A DNA stretch of 14,932 bases from JABEVB01 sp049965775 (GTDB lineage: Bacteria > Planctomycetota > Phycisphaerae > WQYP01): NCBI GenBank assembly GCA_049965775.1, contig JBMFVX010000070.1, positions 1 through 14,932 on the forward strand, read 5' to 3'. The position numbers and the translations under genes are program-made. This document shows positions 1-7,714 of the stretch, piece by piece (position 1 is the first letter of the stretch; the number at the start of each line of letters is the position of its first letter). A model generated the notes under the pieces. It did not search any database. It worked only from the letters and a program-made list of their open reading frames with translations, and was not told the DNA's origin.

Positions 1-645
1 CGTTTTCAGCAGTTCATCGGTATTCATTTGGCCGACTTGTACATCGGCAACGGCAAACGCTCGCATTGCTTCTATAAGGGTATGGGTTTGCAGCAGCAGT
101 TCATCGGACGCCACGCGCCAAGCCCATCGGTTGTAGGCTAATAAAATATTGCGCCGGGCAGCGAAGCGCCTTTGCAGGAACACTTCCTCCGCCGCCCCAG
201 CGCGGGCCAAAGCCGCGCGGGCCTGCGCGTCGAGTTTGCCCGGCCATTGAATATCCGCACTCGTCATATTGGAAAGGCCCAGCGTTGTACCTGCCGCTGA
301 TACACTGCCGCTGTTGATGGCCGCCCCCGCGTTAAGCATGGGCGCGGTAGCCTGCGTGCCGGCCTGGGGCACATAATCAAGCGCCTGCACCCAATTCCAA
401 TAGGCGGCTTCAACCGCCGGGTTGTTGCGCAGGCCCCACGCCACAAGCTCGCGGGGTGTCGCCGCGGCTGGCAGCGGAGGCTGCCGGCGATGGGCATAGG
501 GTGCTTTGTACGCCTCGCCCAGCCGCCGGGCGGCCTGCAGTTGTTGCCGCTCGCCAGCCGGGTGCACCGTGCAGCCTGCCAGCATCATGGCAGCTGCAGC
601 GACTGCGGTTAGCATCATCCGTGTTATATGGCATTGCAGTTTCAT
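1..645 (-). CDS. TolC/CusC-family outer-membrane efflux lipoprotein, partial (C-terminal part lies beyond the left edge)
   Basis: This reading frame has no stop before base 1; 215 residues are visible, under half of the 450-500 residues usual for the family. It would form the outer-membrane channel of a tripartite metal efflux pump. The N-terminus is a lipoprotein signal: a short basic start, a hydrophobic Ala/Met stretch and the lipobox LAGC with Cys25 as the lipid site, as in CusC-type channels. Residues 65-80 (ELVAWGLRNNPAVEAAYW) match the usual start of the OEP repeat, and the following Ala/Arg/Gln-rich helices fit the periplasmic coiled coil. The ATG at 645 overlaps the stop of the pump gene (ATGA, 642-645) and has AAGGAG at 653-658, 7 bases upstream, so translational coupling is likely. 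Family placement is firm from context and motif; metal specificity is inferred from the neighbours. Confidence 0.88.
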   Translation of the reverse strand, partial: MKLQCHITRMMLTAVAAAAMMLAGCTVHPAGERQQLQAARRLGEAYKAPYAHRRQPPLPAAATPRELVAWGLRNNPAVEAAYWNWVQALDYVPQAGTQATAPMLNAGAAINSGSVSAAGTTLGLSNMTSADIQWPGKLDAQARAALARAGAAEEVFLQRRFAARRNILLAYNRWAWRVASDELLLQTHTLIEAMRAFAVADVQVGQMNTDELLKT

Positions 646-3600
646 CGCGCATCTCCTTGATGGGTCGAGGCCAATACGGCCTGGTTCCATTGGCGGGTAA
701 GCTTCAGCCGCATGGTTACAAACACCAAAGCCGGCAGCACCAGCAACTCCAGCACAAAACTTGTGATCAGGCCGCCGATCATCGGCGCCGCCAGCCGCCG
801 CATGATGCTGGTGCCCGAACCAGCGGCCCAGAGCAGCGGCAAAAGGCCGATGAGTGCTGCGCCTACCGTCATGGTCATGGGGCGAATGCGCCGCACCGCA
901 CCGGCATACAATGCTTCAAGCAGTTCGGTGGGATTGTTCAACCGGCTCGCGGCCGCCGCCTCTTTAAGTGCGATATCAATATAAAGCAGCAGCACCAGCC
1001 CCATTTCCGCGGAAAGTCCGGAAAGAGCGATTATGCCCACCCACACCGCCGCGGACATTTCATAGTGCAGGGCATAAAGCAACCAGAATGCGCCCACCAG
1101 CCCAAACGGCACCGAAAGCAGCACGCCCAGCACCCGCCCCAGACTGTTGGTGGCCATGAAGAGCAGGATGATAATAATGGTGAGCACCAGCGGCACCGCC
1201 AGCATCAACCGCGCATTGGTCTGCTGAATTTGCCGATAAGCTCCAATCCATTGCAAGCTGTAACCCGCGGGCAACGTAATGCTTTTGCCAATCGCGGCAT
1301 TGGCACGGGCCACAAAGCCTGCGATGTTGCCTGTGGTGAGATTGACGGTTACATAACGAAGAGGCGTGGCGTTTTGGCTGTCTATTTCGGCCGGTCCGGG
1401 CGTAATGCGTATATGAGCCAGCATTGCCAGCGGCACAAAATGGCCGTCCGGCGTCGGCACGGGCAGCACCTTAAGTTCCGAGGGCCGCTCGCGCTCTTCA
1501 CGGCCGAAACGCAGATCAATCGGGTAACGGGCCGCACCGGCCACCACCGTGCTTATTTGCGATCCGCCAAGTGCCATGGCCACAATTTTTTGCACCGCGC
1601 CGACCGTCATGCCAAAGCGGGCGGCCACAGCGCGCCGAACCTGAATATCCAGATAATTTGCGGGCATCGCCTGATTAGGTTCAGCACCTGATGCACCATG
1701 CACGTTTGCGAGCACGCCGGCAACATGGCTTGCCAGTTGGCTCAAAACAGCTTCGTTGGGGCCGAAAATTTCAATGCCCAGGGGTGTTTTGATGCCGGTG
1801 TTAACCATTGCCGTGCGATTGGCCACCGGCTGCGTCCACGTATTTGAAAAGCCGGGAACATGCAGGGCATCGTCCATGCCTGGGTGATGCGTGCCATTTG
1901 CATTGGTCCACCCGTAGATAAGCTGATGTTGGGTCAGCGGGCGGCTTGCAGGCCAAAACGTGTGCTTGAAAGGCCATTGCATCCAGCGCGGCCAACGGGA
2001 GTAAAAGCGATCAAACGTCTGGCGCGGCCATTCGCCGGGCGGTTTGAGCCGTACCACGGTATCCACCATGTCCATCGGGGCGTTGTCGGTGGCGGTTTCG
2101 GCGCGACCAGTCTGGCCGAACACGCTTTTAACTTCCGGAAAGCGCCGGAGTATTTTATCGGTTTGCTGCAGCACATAGCGGGCTTCGTTAATGCCGATGC
2201 TGGGATCTGTCTGCGGCATATAGAGCAAGTCGCCTTCATAGAGCGGCGGAGTTTCCTGCGTTCCTAATTTACCCAGCGGGTAAACAATCGAAAGCACCAG
2301 CGCCAGCGCCGCCGGAATCACCAGCCAGCGCAGCCGCATGGCCCCATGAAATACCGGCGAGAACATCCTCTGGAGCATTTTGCTTACGCTGTTGTGCTCC
2401 TCATGCACGATTTTCTGCGGCAAGACCAACAGAGCCGCAAACACCAGCCACCCCATCAGCAGGAGCCAGCGGTATGGCATCAGCAGCGCAAAGTGTTGGG
2501 GCAATACCCATACCGCTGCCGCCGGCCCCGCCACCAGCAGCAATGAAATGATCCATTGCCAAACCGCCGGAAGTTGCTTCGGCAGCAGCCGCGGGCTTAC
2601 AAAATACAGCATCAGCACGGGAATAATGGTGATGGACAGCACAGCCGCCGCCGCCATTGCAAATGTTTTGGTAAGAGCCAGCGGAGCAAACGTTTTGCCG
2701 CTTTCACCGGGCAGAATAAATATAGGCAGGAAGCTGATGGTAATGATAAGCAGGCTGAAAAACAGGCTGGGGCCAACTTCCTGCGAGGCCTGCACGATAA
2801 TTTCCGATCGAGTGCGCGGCGGCTTGCCCTGCGCCGCGCGGGCCTCTTCTTCGTTCAGATGCCGATGCGCGTTTTCAATCATCACAATGGCGCTGTCCAC
2901 CACTACGCCAATCGCAATGGCAATGCCGCCCAAGCTCATGATGTTGGCGGTAATGTGCAGCAAATACAGCAACATCAGGCTGATGAGCATGCTGCCGGGT
3001 ATTACCGTAATGGCCACCAGACTGCTGCGGCCATGCAGCAAAAATACAATACAAATGACCGCAACCACAATCATTTCTTCCAGAAGCGTGTCTGAAAGCG
3101 TGCCAATTGCCCGGCGAATTAAATTGGTCCGGTCGTAGCCGGTTTTGATGATAACGCCCGGCGGCAGGCCGGCCTGAATGGCGGCAATCTTCTTTTTAAC
3201 ATCTTGAACAACCTTGTACGTATCGGCACCGGTTCGAACGATGACAATGCCGCCGACCACCTCACCACGCCCATTCCACTCGCAGATACCCTGCCGCTGC
3301 CCGCCGACAATCTCAACATCGGCCACATCCGACAAATACACCGGCGTACCCTTACGGCCCAGCGCCAGCGGAATTTTACGAAACTGCCCCAACGATTTTA
3401 AGTATCCGCGGCTTCGCAAAATGTACTGATTTTCGCTGATGTCCACCACCGAACCGCCAATGTCGTTGTTGCTGTTTCGCACCGCATCAGCAATTTCATT
3501 AAGCGTTATATGGTAGGCACGCAGTTTTTCAGGATGCACCACAATTTGATACGTTTTGACAAACCCGCCCACTGGTGCAACTTCCGAAACGCCATGCACC

Positions 3601-4271
3601 GCCTCCAATTGATAGCGCACAAACCAATCCTGCAGCGAACGCAGACCCGCAAGGTCAATATCGGCCGGCGCCAGCGGCTTTCCCGACAGCGGCGAAACAC
3701 CCGCATGTGAAAATGCCCGCACTGTTACCAGTTCACTACGCCGTGTAAGCGGCGCTTCACCGCGATGTGCGTACCATTTGCCCCGTGCGGCATCGTGCCA
3801 TATACCGCCCGGGTGATGGGCCGCATACCACCCCGGAAACAGCACATACTGATACGCCCAACCCACACCGGTGGCGTCCGGCCCCAATTGCGGCGTAACA
3901 CCTTTGGGCAAAAGCCCCTGAACAGAGTTCAAATATTCCAATACGCGGCTTCTGGCCCAATACAAATTGGTGCCGTCCTTAAACACCACCGTCACCAGTG
4001 AAAGCTCGAACGTGCTCATGCCGCGAACCGCCCGCACCTGCGGCACATGCAAGAGCTGCGTCTCCAGTGGATACGTCACCTGCTTTTCAACCACATCCGG
4101 CGACTGGCCGGCATACGATGTGGCGACAATAACTTCCACATCTGAAAGGTCGGGCACGGCATCTATGCTGCTGTGAAACGTACACCAGGCGGCTATGACC
4201 ATCAGCAGCAGCGTCAACACCACCACCAAAAACCGGTTGCGAACCGATAAAGCAATAATCTTTTCTATCAC
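642..4271 (-). CDS. cusA: CusA/CzcA-family heavy-metal efflux RND pump, long form
   Basis: Inner-membrane proton-driven RND pump of 1209 residues, predicted to export Cu(I)/Ag(I) through the adaptor and channel encoded beside it. Visible CusA hallmarks include SIDAVPDLSDVEV (35-47), GPDATGVGWAYQY (130-142), the TM4 stretch GVVVDSAIVMIENAH (455-469) with Asp459 matching the proton-relay Asp405 of E. coli CusA, and GLSAEMGLVLLLY near 1085-1097. Met685 (DLLYMPQT), Met735 (APMDMVDT) and Met822 (TAMVNTG) align by eye with the three substrate methionines of E. coli CusA, which supports monovalent Cu/Ag over Zn/Co/Cd. It is about 160 residues longer than E. coli CusA. The extra sequence is mainly at 147-205 in the first porter domain, at 562-630 (adding hydrophobic segments between the two halves) and near 750-800. 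The start is GTG, overlapping the cusB stop (GTGA, 4268-4271), with GGAGG at 4279-4283, 7 bases upstream. Confidence 0.95.
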   Translation of the reverse strand: MIEKIIALSVRNRFLVVVLTLLLMVIAAWCTFHSSIDAVPDLSDVEVIVATSYAGQSPDVVEKQVTYPLETQLLHVPQVRAVRGMSTFELSLVTVVFKDGTNLYWARSRVLEYLNSVQGLLPKGVTPQLGPDATGVGWAYQYVLFPGWYAAHHPGGIWHDAARGKWYAHRGEAPLTRRSELVTVRAFSHAGVSPLSGKPLAPADIDLAGLRSLQDWFVRYQLEAVHGVSEVAPVGGFVKTYQIVVHPEKLRAYHITLNEIADAVRNSNNDIGGSVVDISENQYILRSRGYLKSLGQFRKIPLALGRKGTPVYLSDVADVEIVGGQRQGICEWNGRGEVVGGIVIVRTGADTYKVVQDVKKKIAAIQAGLPPGVIIKTGYDRTNLIRRAIGTLSDTLLEEMIVVAVICIVFLLHGRSSLVAITVIPGSMLISLMLLYLLHITANIMSLGGIAIAIGVVVDSAIVMIENAHRHLNEEEARAAQGKPPRTRSEIIVQASQEVGPSLFFSLLIITISFLPIFILPGESGKTFAPLALTKTFAMAAAAVLSITIIPVLMLYFVSPRLLPKQLPAVWQWIISLLLVAGPAAAVWVLPQHFALLMPYRWLLLMGWLVFAALLVLPQKIVHEEHNSVSKMLQRMFSPVFHGAMRLRWLVIPAALALVLSIVYPLGKLGTQETPPLYEGDLLYMPQTDPSIGINEARYVLQQTDKILRRFPEVKSVFGQTGRAETATDNAPMDMVDTVVRLKPPGEWPRQTFDRFYSRWPRWMQWPFKHTFWPASRPLTQHQLIYGWTNANGTHHPGMDDALHVPGFSNTWTQPVANRTAMVNTGIKTPLGIEIFGPNEAVLSQLASHVAGVLANVHGASGAEPNQAMPANYLDIQVRRAVAARFGMTVGAVQKIVAMALGGSQISTVVAGAARYPIDLRFGREERERPSELKVLPVPTPDGHFVPLAMLAHIRITPGPAEIDSQNATPLRYVTVNLTTGNIAGFVARANAAIGKSITLPAGYSLQWIGAYRQIQQTNARLMLAVPLVLTIIIILLFMATNSLGRVLGVLLSVPFGLVGAFWLLYALHYEMSAAVWVGIIALSGLSAEMGLVLLLYIDIALKEAAAASRLNNPTELLEALYAGAVRRIRPMTMTVGAALIGLLPLLWAAGSGTSIMRRLAAPMIGGLITSFVLELLVLPALVFVTMRLKLTRQWNQAVLASTHQGDAR

Positions 4272-5617
4272 TTGGCTGCCTCCACCGGGGCCGCGGTCCG
4301 CTGGAGCGCAAACTTGGCCGCGGCCTCGCGCAGGCGGGTTTCGACATCCACCAAAAATTCGCCGCTGGTCACCACTCTCTCGCCCGGCTTGAGGCCTGAG
4401 AGTATCTGCACCAGGCCGCCATCACCGCGCAAGCCCATTTGCACGCGACGCAGCGAAAAGTGATGCGGCGCTGTTTCAATAAACGCAACCTGCCGCGGCC
4501 CAGTGTCAATCACGGCTTCACGTGGCACGATCACCGCGTCCTTAAGCGGTTGGCCATCAATGCGCACCGTCGCGTACATGCCGGGCCTGAACATATCGCC
4601 GGCGTTGGATAGCGCTATGCGAACCGTGGTGGTTTGATCAGCTCCATTGGTGGTGGGAGCGATATAAAATATTTTTCCGGTAACACCCTTTCCGCCTAAG
4701 CCGGTGATATGCGCCGTCACCAGGTCATTCATGGCGATCCACGGCATTTGGCTGGCATATACGCGGGCATCCAGCCATACGGTTGCAAGATTGGTAATGG
4801 TCAACAGGGTCTGGCCCGCGCTTACCGGCGAGCGCTGCGTAACATTTACCTGCATCAGCACGCCATCGGCAGGGCTGTAAAATGCCACGTCAAGAACCGC
4901 CTTGTGCGATTTTATGATCTGATCTATCTGACCGGCCGTGACATCCCAAAGTTCCAGCCGACGCCGCACCGAGGCGGCCAACATCCGGGCGGACTGAATC
5001 ATACCGGCATCGCGCGCCCGTTTGGCGATGGCCAGCGATTGTTCGGCCGCGATCAACTCCTGCTCGGCCGCCAGCAGTTTGGGGCTGTACAACGTAAAAA
5101 GCTCATCTCCCTTATGAATGGCCGTGCCCGGCGTTGCGGCAATTAGCTTTTCTATGTAGCCGCCCACTTTTAGCGTTTCAGCATAAACATCGGGCGCGGC
5201 CGCCCGCACATAACCCACTGTGCGGATGGTGCGCTTAAGTATTCCAAGATGCACCAACCGGGTGCGAATACCCATGTCCTGCACCATGGCGGGATCAATT
5301 CCAATGCCGCCGCTATCACTGCTGCTCGCATACACCGGTACAAGCTGCATGCCCATGGCGCTGACGCCCGGCTTTGAGCGAATAGAAGAAGGCCCCAGCA
5401 TGGGATCCCAATAATATAAAATCCGCCGTTTGGCTGCAGTGTGCGCCGCCGGCGAACCTGCAGCGGCCTTGGCCGCCAAGGGCCTGGCTGGTGCAGCGCG
5501 TGTTGTTTTAAATCCGAGTTGACGCTCAAGAGGCCTGTGCTCTACAACGCCTGCCAGCACGGCTATACACAATGCCAAACCCATGGCGACGGACAACATC
5601 CATATTCGAGGCTTCAT
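4268..5617 (-). CDS. cusB: CusB-like periplasmic adaptor (membrane fusion protein) with heavy-metal-binding domain
   Basis: A 449-residue periplasmic adaptor that links the RND pump to the outer-membrane channel and, in CusB, passes metal to the pump. In order: an N-terminal membrane anchor (about 5-24); a heavy-metal-binding segment at 66-97 with ILYYWDPM, SKPGVSAMGM and QLVPVY, close to the E. coli CusB equivalent and methionine-rich; beta-barrel and lipoyl halves around a helical hairpin (about 150-255); and the C-terminal membrane-proximal domain with VPREAVIDTG (364-373) and SGLKPGERVVTSGEFLVD (407-424). I chose the ATG at 5617 because AGGA lies 7 bases upstream (5625-5628) and the anchor begins there. 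The frame stays open upstream to a GTG at 5764, but that extra 49-residue piece lies before the anchor, has no family match and overlaps the end of the Cys-rich gene. The gene overlaps cusA by 4 bases. Confidence 0.94.
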   Translation of the reverse strand: MKPRIWMLSVAMGLALCIAVLAGVVEHRPLERQLGFKTTRAAPARPLAAKAAAGSPAAHTAAKRRILYYWDPMLGPSSIRSKPGVSAMGMQLVPVYASSSDSGGIGIDPAMVQDMGIRTRLVHLGILKRTIRTVGYVRAAAPDVYAETLKVGGYIEKLIAATPGTAIHKGDELFTLYSPKLLAAEQELIAAEQSLAIAKRARDAGMIQSARMLAASVRRRLELWDVTAGQIDQIIKSHKAVLDVAFYSPADGVLMQVNVTQRSPVSAGQTLLTITNLATVWLDARVYASQMPWIAMNDLVTAHITGLGGKGVTGKIFYIAPTTNGADQTTTVRIALSNAGDMFRPGMYATVRIDGQPLKDAVIVPREAVIDTGPRQVAFIETAPHHFSLRRVQMGLRGDGGLVQILSGLKPGERVVTSGEFLVDVETRLREAAAKFALQRTAAPVEAAK

Positions 5618-5745
5618 CTTTTTTTCCTGAAAAATCTCGTGCCAATTAATCAGCGGTGGTAAGCCGCCGCAAATGACGCAGCGGCGCTGCCATTCGGCCA
5701 AAACAGCCAAATGACAGAGCCAACCGGCAAAGAGAACGAGTTTTC

Positions 5746-6171
5746 TCAGATTATCAGCGCGCACTTTTGGCGCAAGACAGGCTGCGGTTGACGGGCGTGG
5801 TCAATAGCAACATTACGTGCCGCGGTAAGGCAGGTCACAGGCAACGAGACAAGCACGGCAGGCATCGTCACCGACGAAAAGCTTAACTCTATGTTGTTAT
5901 TAGCCACCAGCAGAAGCGATCGCACCGGCCGATGACTTGATGCCATACAAGGGCACTGCCCCGGCGTCCGACACGTTGACATGCGGCCGATCTGCAAGCC
6001 AGCCGAAACATTCGAACAGGGGCAGCAGGCCCGGTGCATCTGCACAGTGGGGCAGCAGCCCGGCGTGCCGGCGCAACACGCGGCATTGCATACCGCGTCA
6101 GCACCCGTTAGCTGCGGCGATGCCGCCGCATATAACGCAAGCCACAAGATGCTAAAAATCCGCGTGAGCAT
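5746..6171 (-). CDS. small secreted Cys-rich protein heading the metal efflux operon (unknown function)
   Basis: I do not recognise a named family. The 141-residue product begins with a signal-peptide-like stretch (MLTRIFSILWLALYAAASP), then a Cys-dense segment. Eleven of its 13 cysteines fall at residues 28-75, in clusters such as CNAACC, GCCP, ACCPC and QCPC, with His46 and Met45 nearby. After about residue 80 it becomes an ordinary, partly hydrophobic tail. Such clusters suit soft-metal binding (Cu+, Ag+, Zn2+) or disulfide bonding. It is the first gene before cusB on the same strand, 128 bases upstream, so a periplasmic metal-binding, sensing or chaperone role for the Cus-type pump is a reasonable inference, not shown. 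The start is the ATG at 6171, where the signal peptide begins. The frame continues upstream opposite the ABC ATPase gene, and that part is a shadow. No strong ribosome-binding site is seen. Confidence 0.6.
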   Translation of the reverse strand: MLTRIFSILWLALYAAASPQLTGADAVCNAACCAGTPGCCPTVQMHRACCPCSNVSAGLQIGRMSTCRTPGQCPCMASSHRPVRSLLLVANNNIELSFSSVTMPAVLVSLPVTCLTAARNVAIDHARQPQPVLRQKCALII

Positions 6172-6235
6172 TAAAACGCGTCCCAAGAAACATCGGAGAG
6201 TTTGGCAGCAAATCCGCCCATTCCGCCAACTCCAA

Positions 6236-6266
6236 TGACTATAGTCACCCGGCACAGCCAACGCAA
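6236..6266 (-). promoter_or_regulatory. putative promoter with a 12-bp palindromic operator upstream of the Cys-rich/cus operon
   Basis: TGACTATAGTCA at 6236-6247 is a perfect 12-bp palindrome. Read on the minus strand it contains TATAGT (6238-6243), a good -10 box, with TTGCGT (6261-6266) 17 bases upstream as a weak -35. Transcription would begin about 70 bases before the Cys-rich gene at 6171. A regulator bound at the palindrome would cover the -10. The half-sites TGAC/GTCA recall those of the E. coli CusR box, but the spacing differs. No regulator gene is visible in the window. Confidence 0.35.
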
Positions 6267-6451
6267 ACCTCTGGTACCCCCTTACGGGCCGGGCCAGGCC
6301 GCCAACGCACTGGACTGGCACGATGCAATTACGGCATGGTAAACTCAAGGTTTGTCGCGGGGCCTGCGGTTGGGTGGTTGGCTGGCGTAATCTAAAACCA
6401 CCTTTGGAGGCTGGGCTGGCGGGTTTTGGGCCGCGGTTCTTGGAATTCTCG

Positions 6452-7573
6452 ATGGCGACGGTTGATCTGGTGGAAGTTTCCAAGATATACGCCGACGGCG
6501 TGCGCGCGGTGGATCGCATCTCACTGGCCATTAAAGACCGCGAGTTTGTGGTGCTGGTCGGTCCATCGGGCTGCGGCAAAACCACCACCCTGCGCATGGT
6601 GGCCGGTCTGGAGGAAATCTCGGAGGGCAGCCTGGCCATTGACGGCCGCATTGTCAATCACCTGCCGCCCAAAGACCGCGACATCGCCATGGTGTTTCAA
6701 AATTATGCGCTTTACCCGCACATGACCGTATACAAAAACATGGCCTTTGGCCTGCAGCTTCGCCGGCGCGATCTGGGCCTTAGCAAAGCACAAATTCATC
6801 AGCGCGTGATGGAAGCCGCCAACATCCTGGGCCTTGGCGAGTATCTGCACCGGCGGCCCAAAGCTCTCTCGGGCGGCCAGCGCCAGCGCGTGGCGGTGGG
6901 CCGGGCCATCGTCCGTAACCCCAAAGCCTTTCTATTTGATGAACCGCTGTCAAACCTCGACGCCAAATTGCGCCTCGAAACACGCGCTGAAATTAAAAAG
7001 CTTCATCTGCGGCTCAACACCACCACCCTTTACGTCACCCACGATCAAGAAGAAGCCATGACCCTCGGCGATCGCATCGTCGTCATGAAGGATGGCCTTA
7101 TTCAACAATGCGCCCCGCCCCTGCAGGTTTACGAACAGCCGGCCAACCGCTTCGTTGCGTCGTTTGTGGGTACGCCGCCCATGAACTTTTTACGCGGCCG
7201 CCGAATAGACGGCGGGTACTTTGCCGCCGCCGGCGCGCGTCTGATGCTGCCGCCGCACCTGCTCGCCGCGTGCAATGGCTCCTCCGAGCGAGAACTGGTT
7301 CTCGGCATTCGCCCCGAGGCGCTGTCGCTCAAAAATGAAGGCCGCTTTGCCGGCACAGACAACGCTCTGCAGGCCCGCATCAGCGTGGTCGAGCCGTTAG
7401 GCGACAAGGTGGACATCCACTTCGACCTGCCGGAACATCCACGCCTTATATGCCGCACCGATGCCCACGACTACCAAACATTGCCTCCGCAGAGTATCGC
7501 AACGCTTTACGTCAACATGCAAAGAGTGCATCTTTTTTCGGCCGATGATCAGGGCCGCAACCTTGTGACATAA
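6452..7573 (+). CDS. ugpC: MalK/UgpC/MsmK-type sugar ABC transporter ATP-binding protein (orphan ATPase)
   Basis: A cytoplasmic ATPase of 373 residues that would power a carbohydrate ABC importer. Motifs in order: Walker A GPSGCGKT (37-44), Q-loop VFQNYALYPHMTV (81-93), signature LSGGQRQRVAVGRAIV (139-154), Walker B AFLFDEPLSNLDAKLR (159-174) with catalytic Glu164, and H-loop VTHDQEEAMTLGDRI (195-209). A C-terminal TOBE/MOP regulatory domain from about 235 (FVGTPPMNFL, LGIRPEAL) marks the MalK/UgpC branch. Length is normal. I chose the ATG at 6452 because the family N-terminus (MATVDLVEVSKIY) starts there; the frame opens at 6323, but that leader is not family-like. No permease or binding-protein gene lies near, so it may serve several transporters encoded elsewhere, as MsmK and MsiK do. 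Exact sugar unknown; ugpC is used in the broad family sense. Confidence 0.93.
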   Translation: MATVDLVEVSKIYADGVRAVDRISLAIKDREFVVLVGPSGCGKTTTLRMVAGLEEISEGSLAIDGRIVNHLPPKDRDIAMVFQNYALYPHMTVYKNMAFGLQLRRRDLGLSKAQIHQRVMEAANILGLGEYLHRRPKALSGGQRQRVAVGRAIVRNPKAFLFDEPLSNLDAKLRLETRAEIKKLHLRLNTTTLYVTHDQEEAMTLGDRIVVMKDGLIQQCAPPLQVYEQPANRFVASFVGTPPMNFLRGRRIDGGYFAAAGARLMLPPHLLAACNGSSERELVLGIRPEALSLKNEGRFAGTDNALQARISVVEPLGDKVDIHFDLPEHPRLICRTDAHDYQTLPPQSIATLYVNMQRVHLFSADDQGRNLVT

Positions 7574-7595
7574 AAACGCGATCCGCTTTAACACT

Positions 7596-7620
7596 ATTGC
7601 CAACCTGCGGCAATCATTTT
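7596..7620 (+). terminator. possible hairpin terminator after the ABC ATPase gene
   Basis: ATTGCC (7596-7601) pairs perfectly with GGCAAT (7609-7614) around a 7-base loop and is followed by CATTTT. It lies 22 bases after the stop codon. The T-run is short, so it may act weakly or together with the next hairpin. Confidence 0.4.
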
Positions 7621-7635
7621 CTGATGATGACGTGA

Positions 7636-7666
7636 CCCGATTGCGGTCTGCCGCTCTGGGCTTTTT
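7636..7666 (+). terminator. intrinsic terminator between the convergent ABC ATPase and MFS genes
   Basis: A two-part stem, CCC (7636-7638) with GGG (7658-7660) outside and GCGG (7643-7646) with CCGC (7651-7654) inside, is followed by TTTTT at 7662-7666. It is oriented to end plus-strand transcription from the ATPase gene before it enters the symporter gene on the other strand. Confidence 0.5.
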
Positions 7667-7687
7667 GTCGGCGTTGTCCGATCGCCT

Positions 7688-7714
7688 GCAAAACCACCCT
7701 CATGTGGCGGTTTC
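7688..7714 (-). terminator. hairpin overlapping the 3' end of the MFS gene
   Basis: On the minus strand AAACCGCC and GGTGGTTT form an 8-bp stem with one G-T pair around the 7-base loop ACATGAG, which contains the stop codon TGA (7700-7702). Only one T follows the stem, so termination is uncertain; it may only stabilise the mRNA end. Confidence 0.25.

Noticed and set aside
456..1691. 411-codon open frame on the plus strand opposite cusA
   Set aside because: Its translation is rich in His, Gln and Arg with no fold-like pattern, and it lies wholly antisense to a clear RND pump gene and the start of the channel gene.
5618..5764. 49-residue N-terminal extension of CusB from a GTG
   Set aside because: It precedes the membrane anchor and overlaps the end of the upstream gene; the ATG at 5617 has a well-placed ribosome-binding site.
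6172..6657. Upstream extension of the Cys-rich gene frame (162 codons more)
   Set aside because: It runs antisense to the ABC ATPase gene and lacks protein character; the signal peptide begins at the ATG at 6171.
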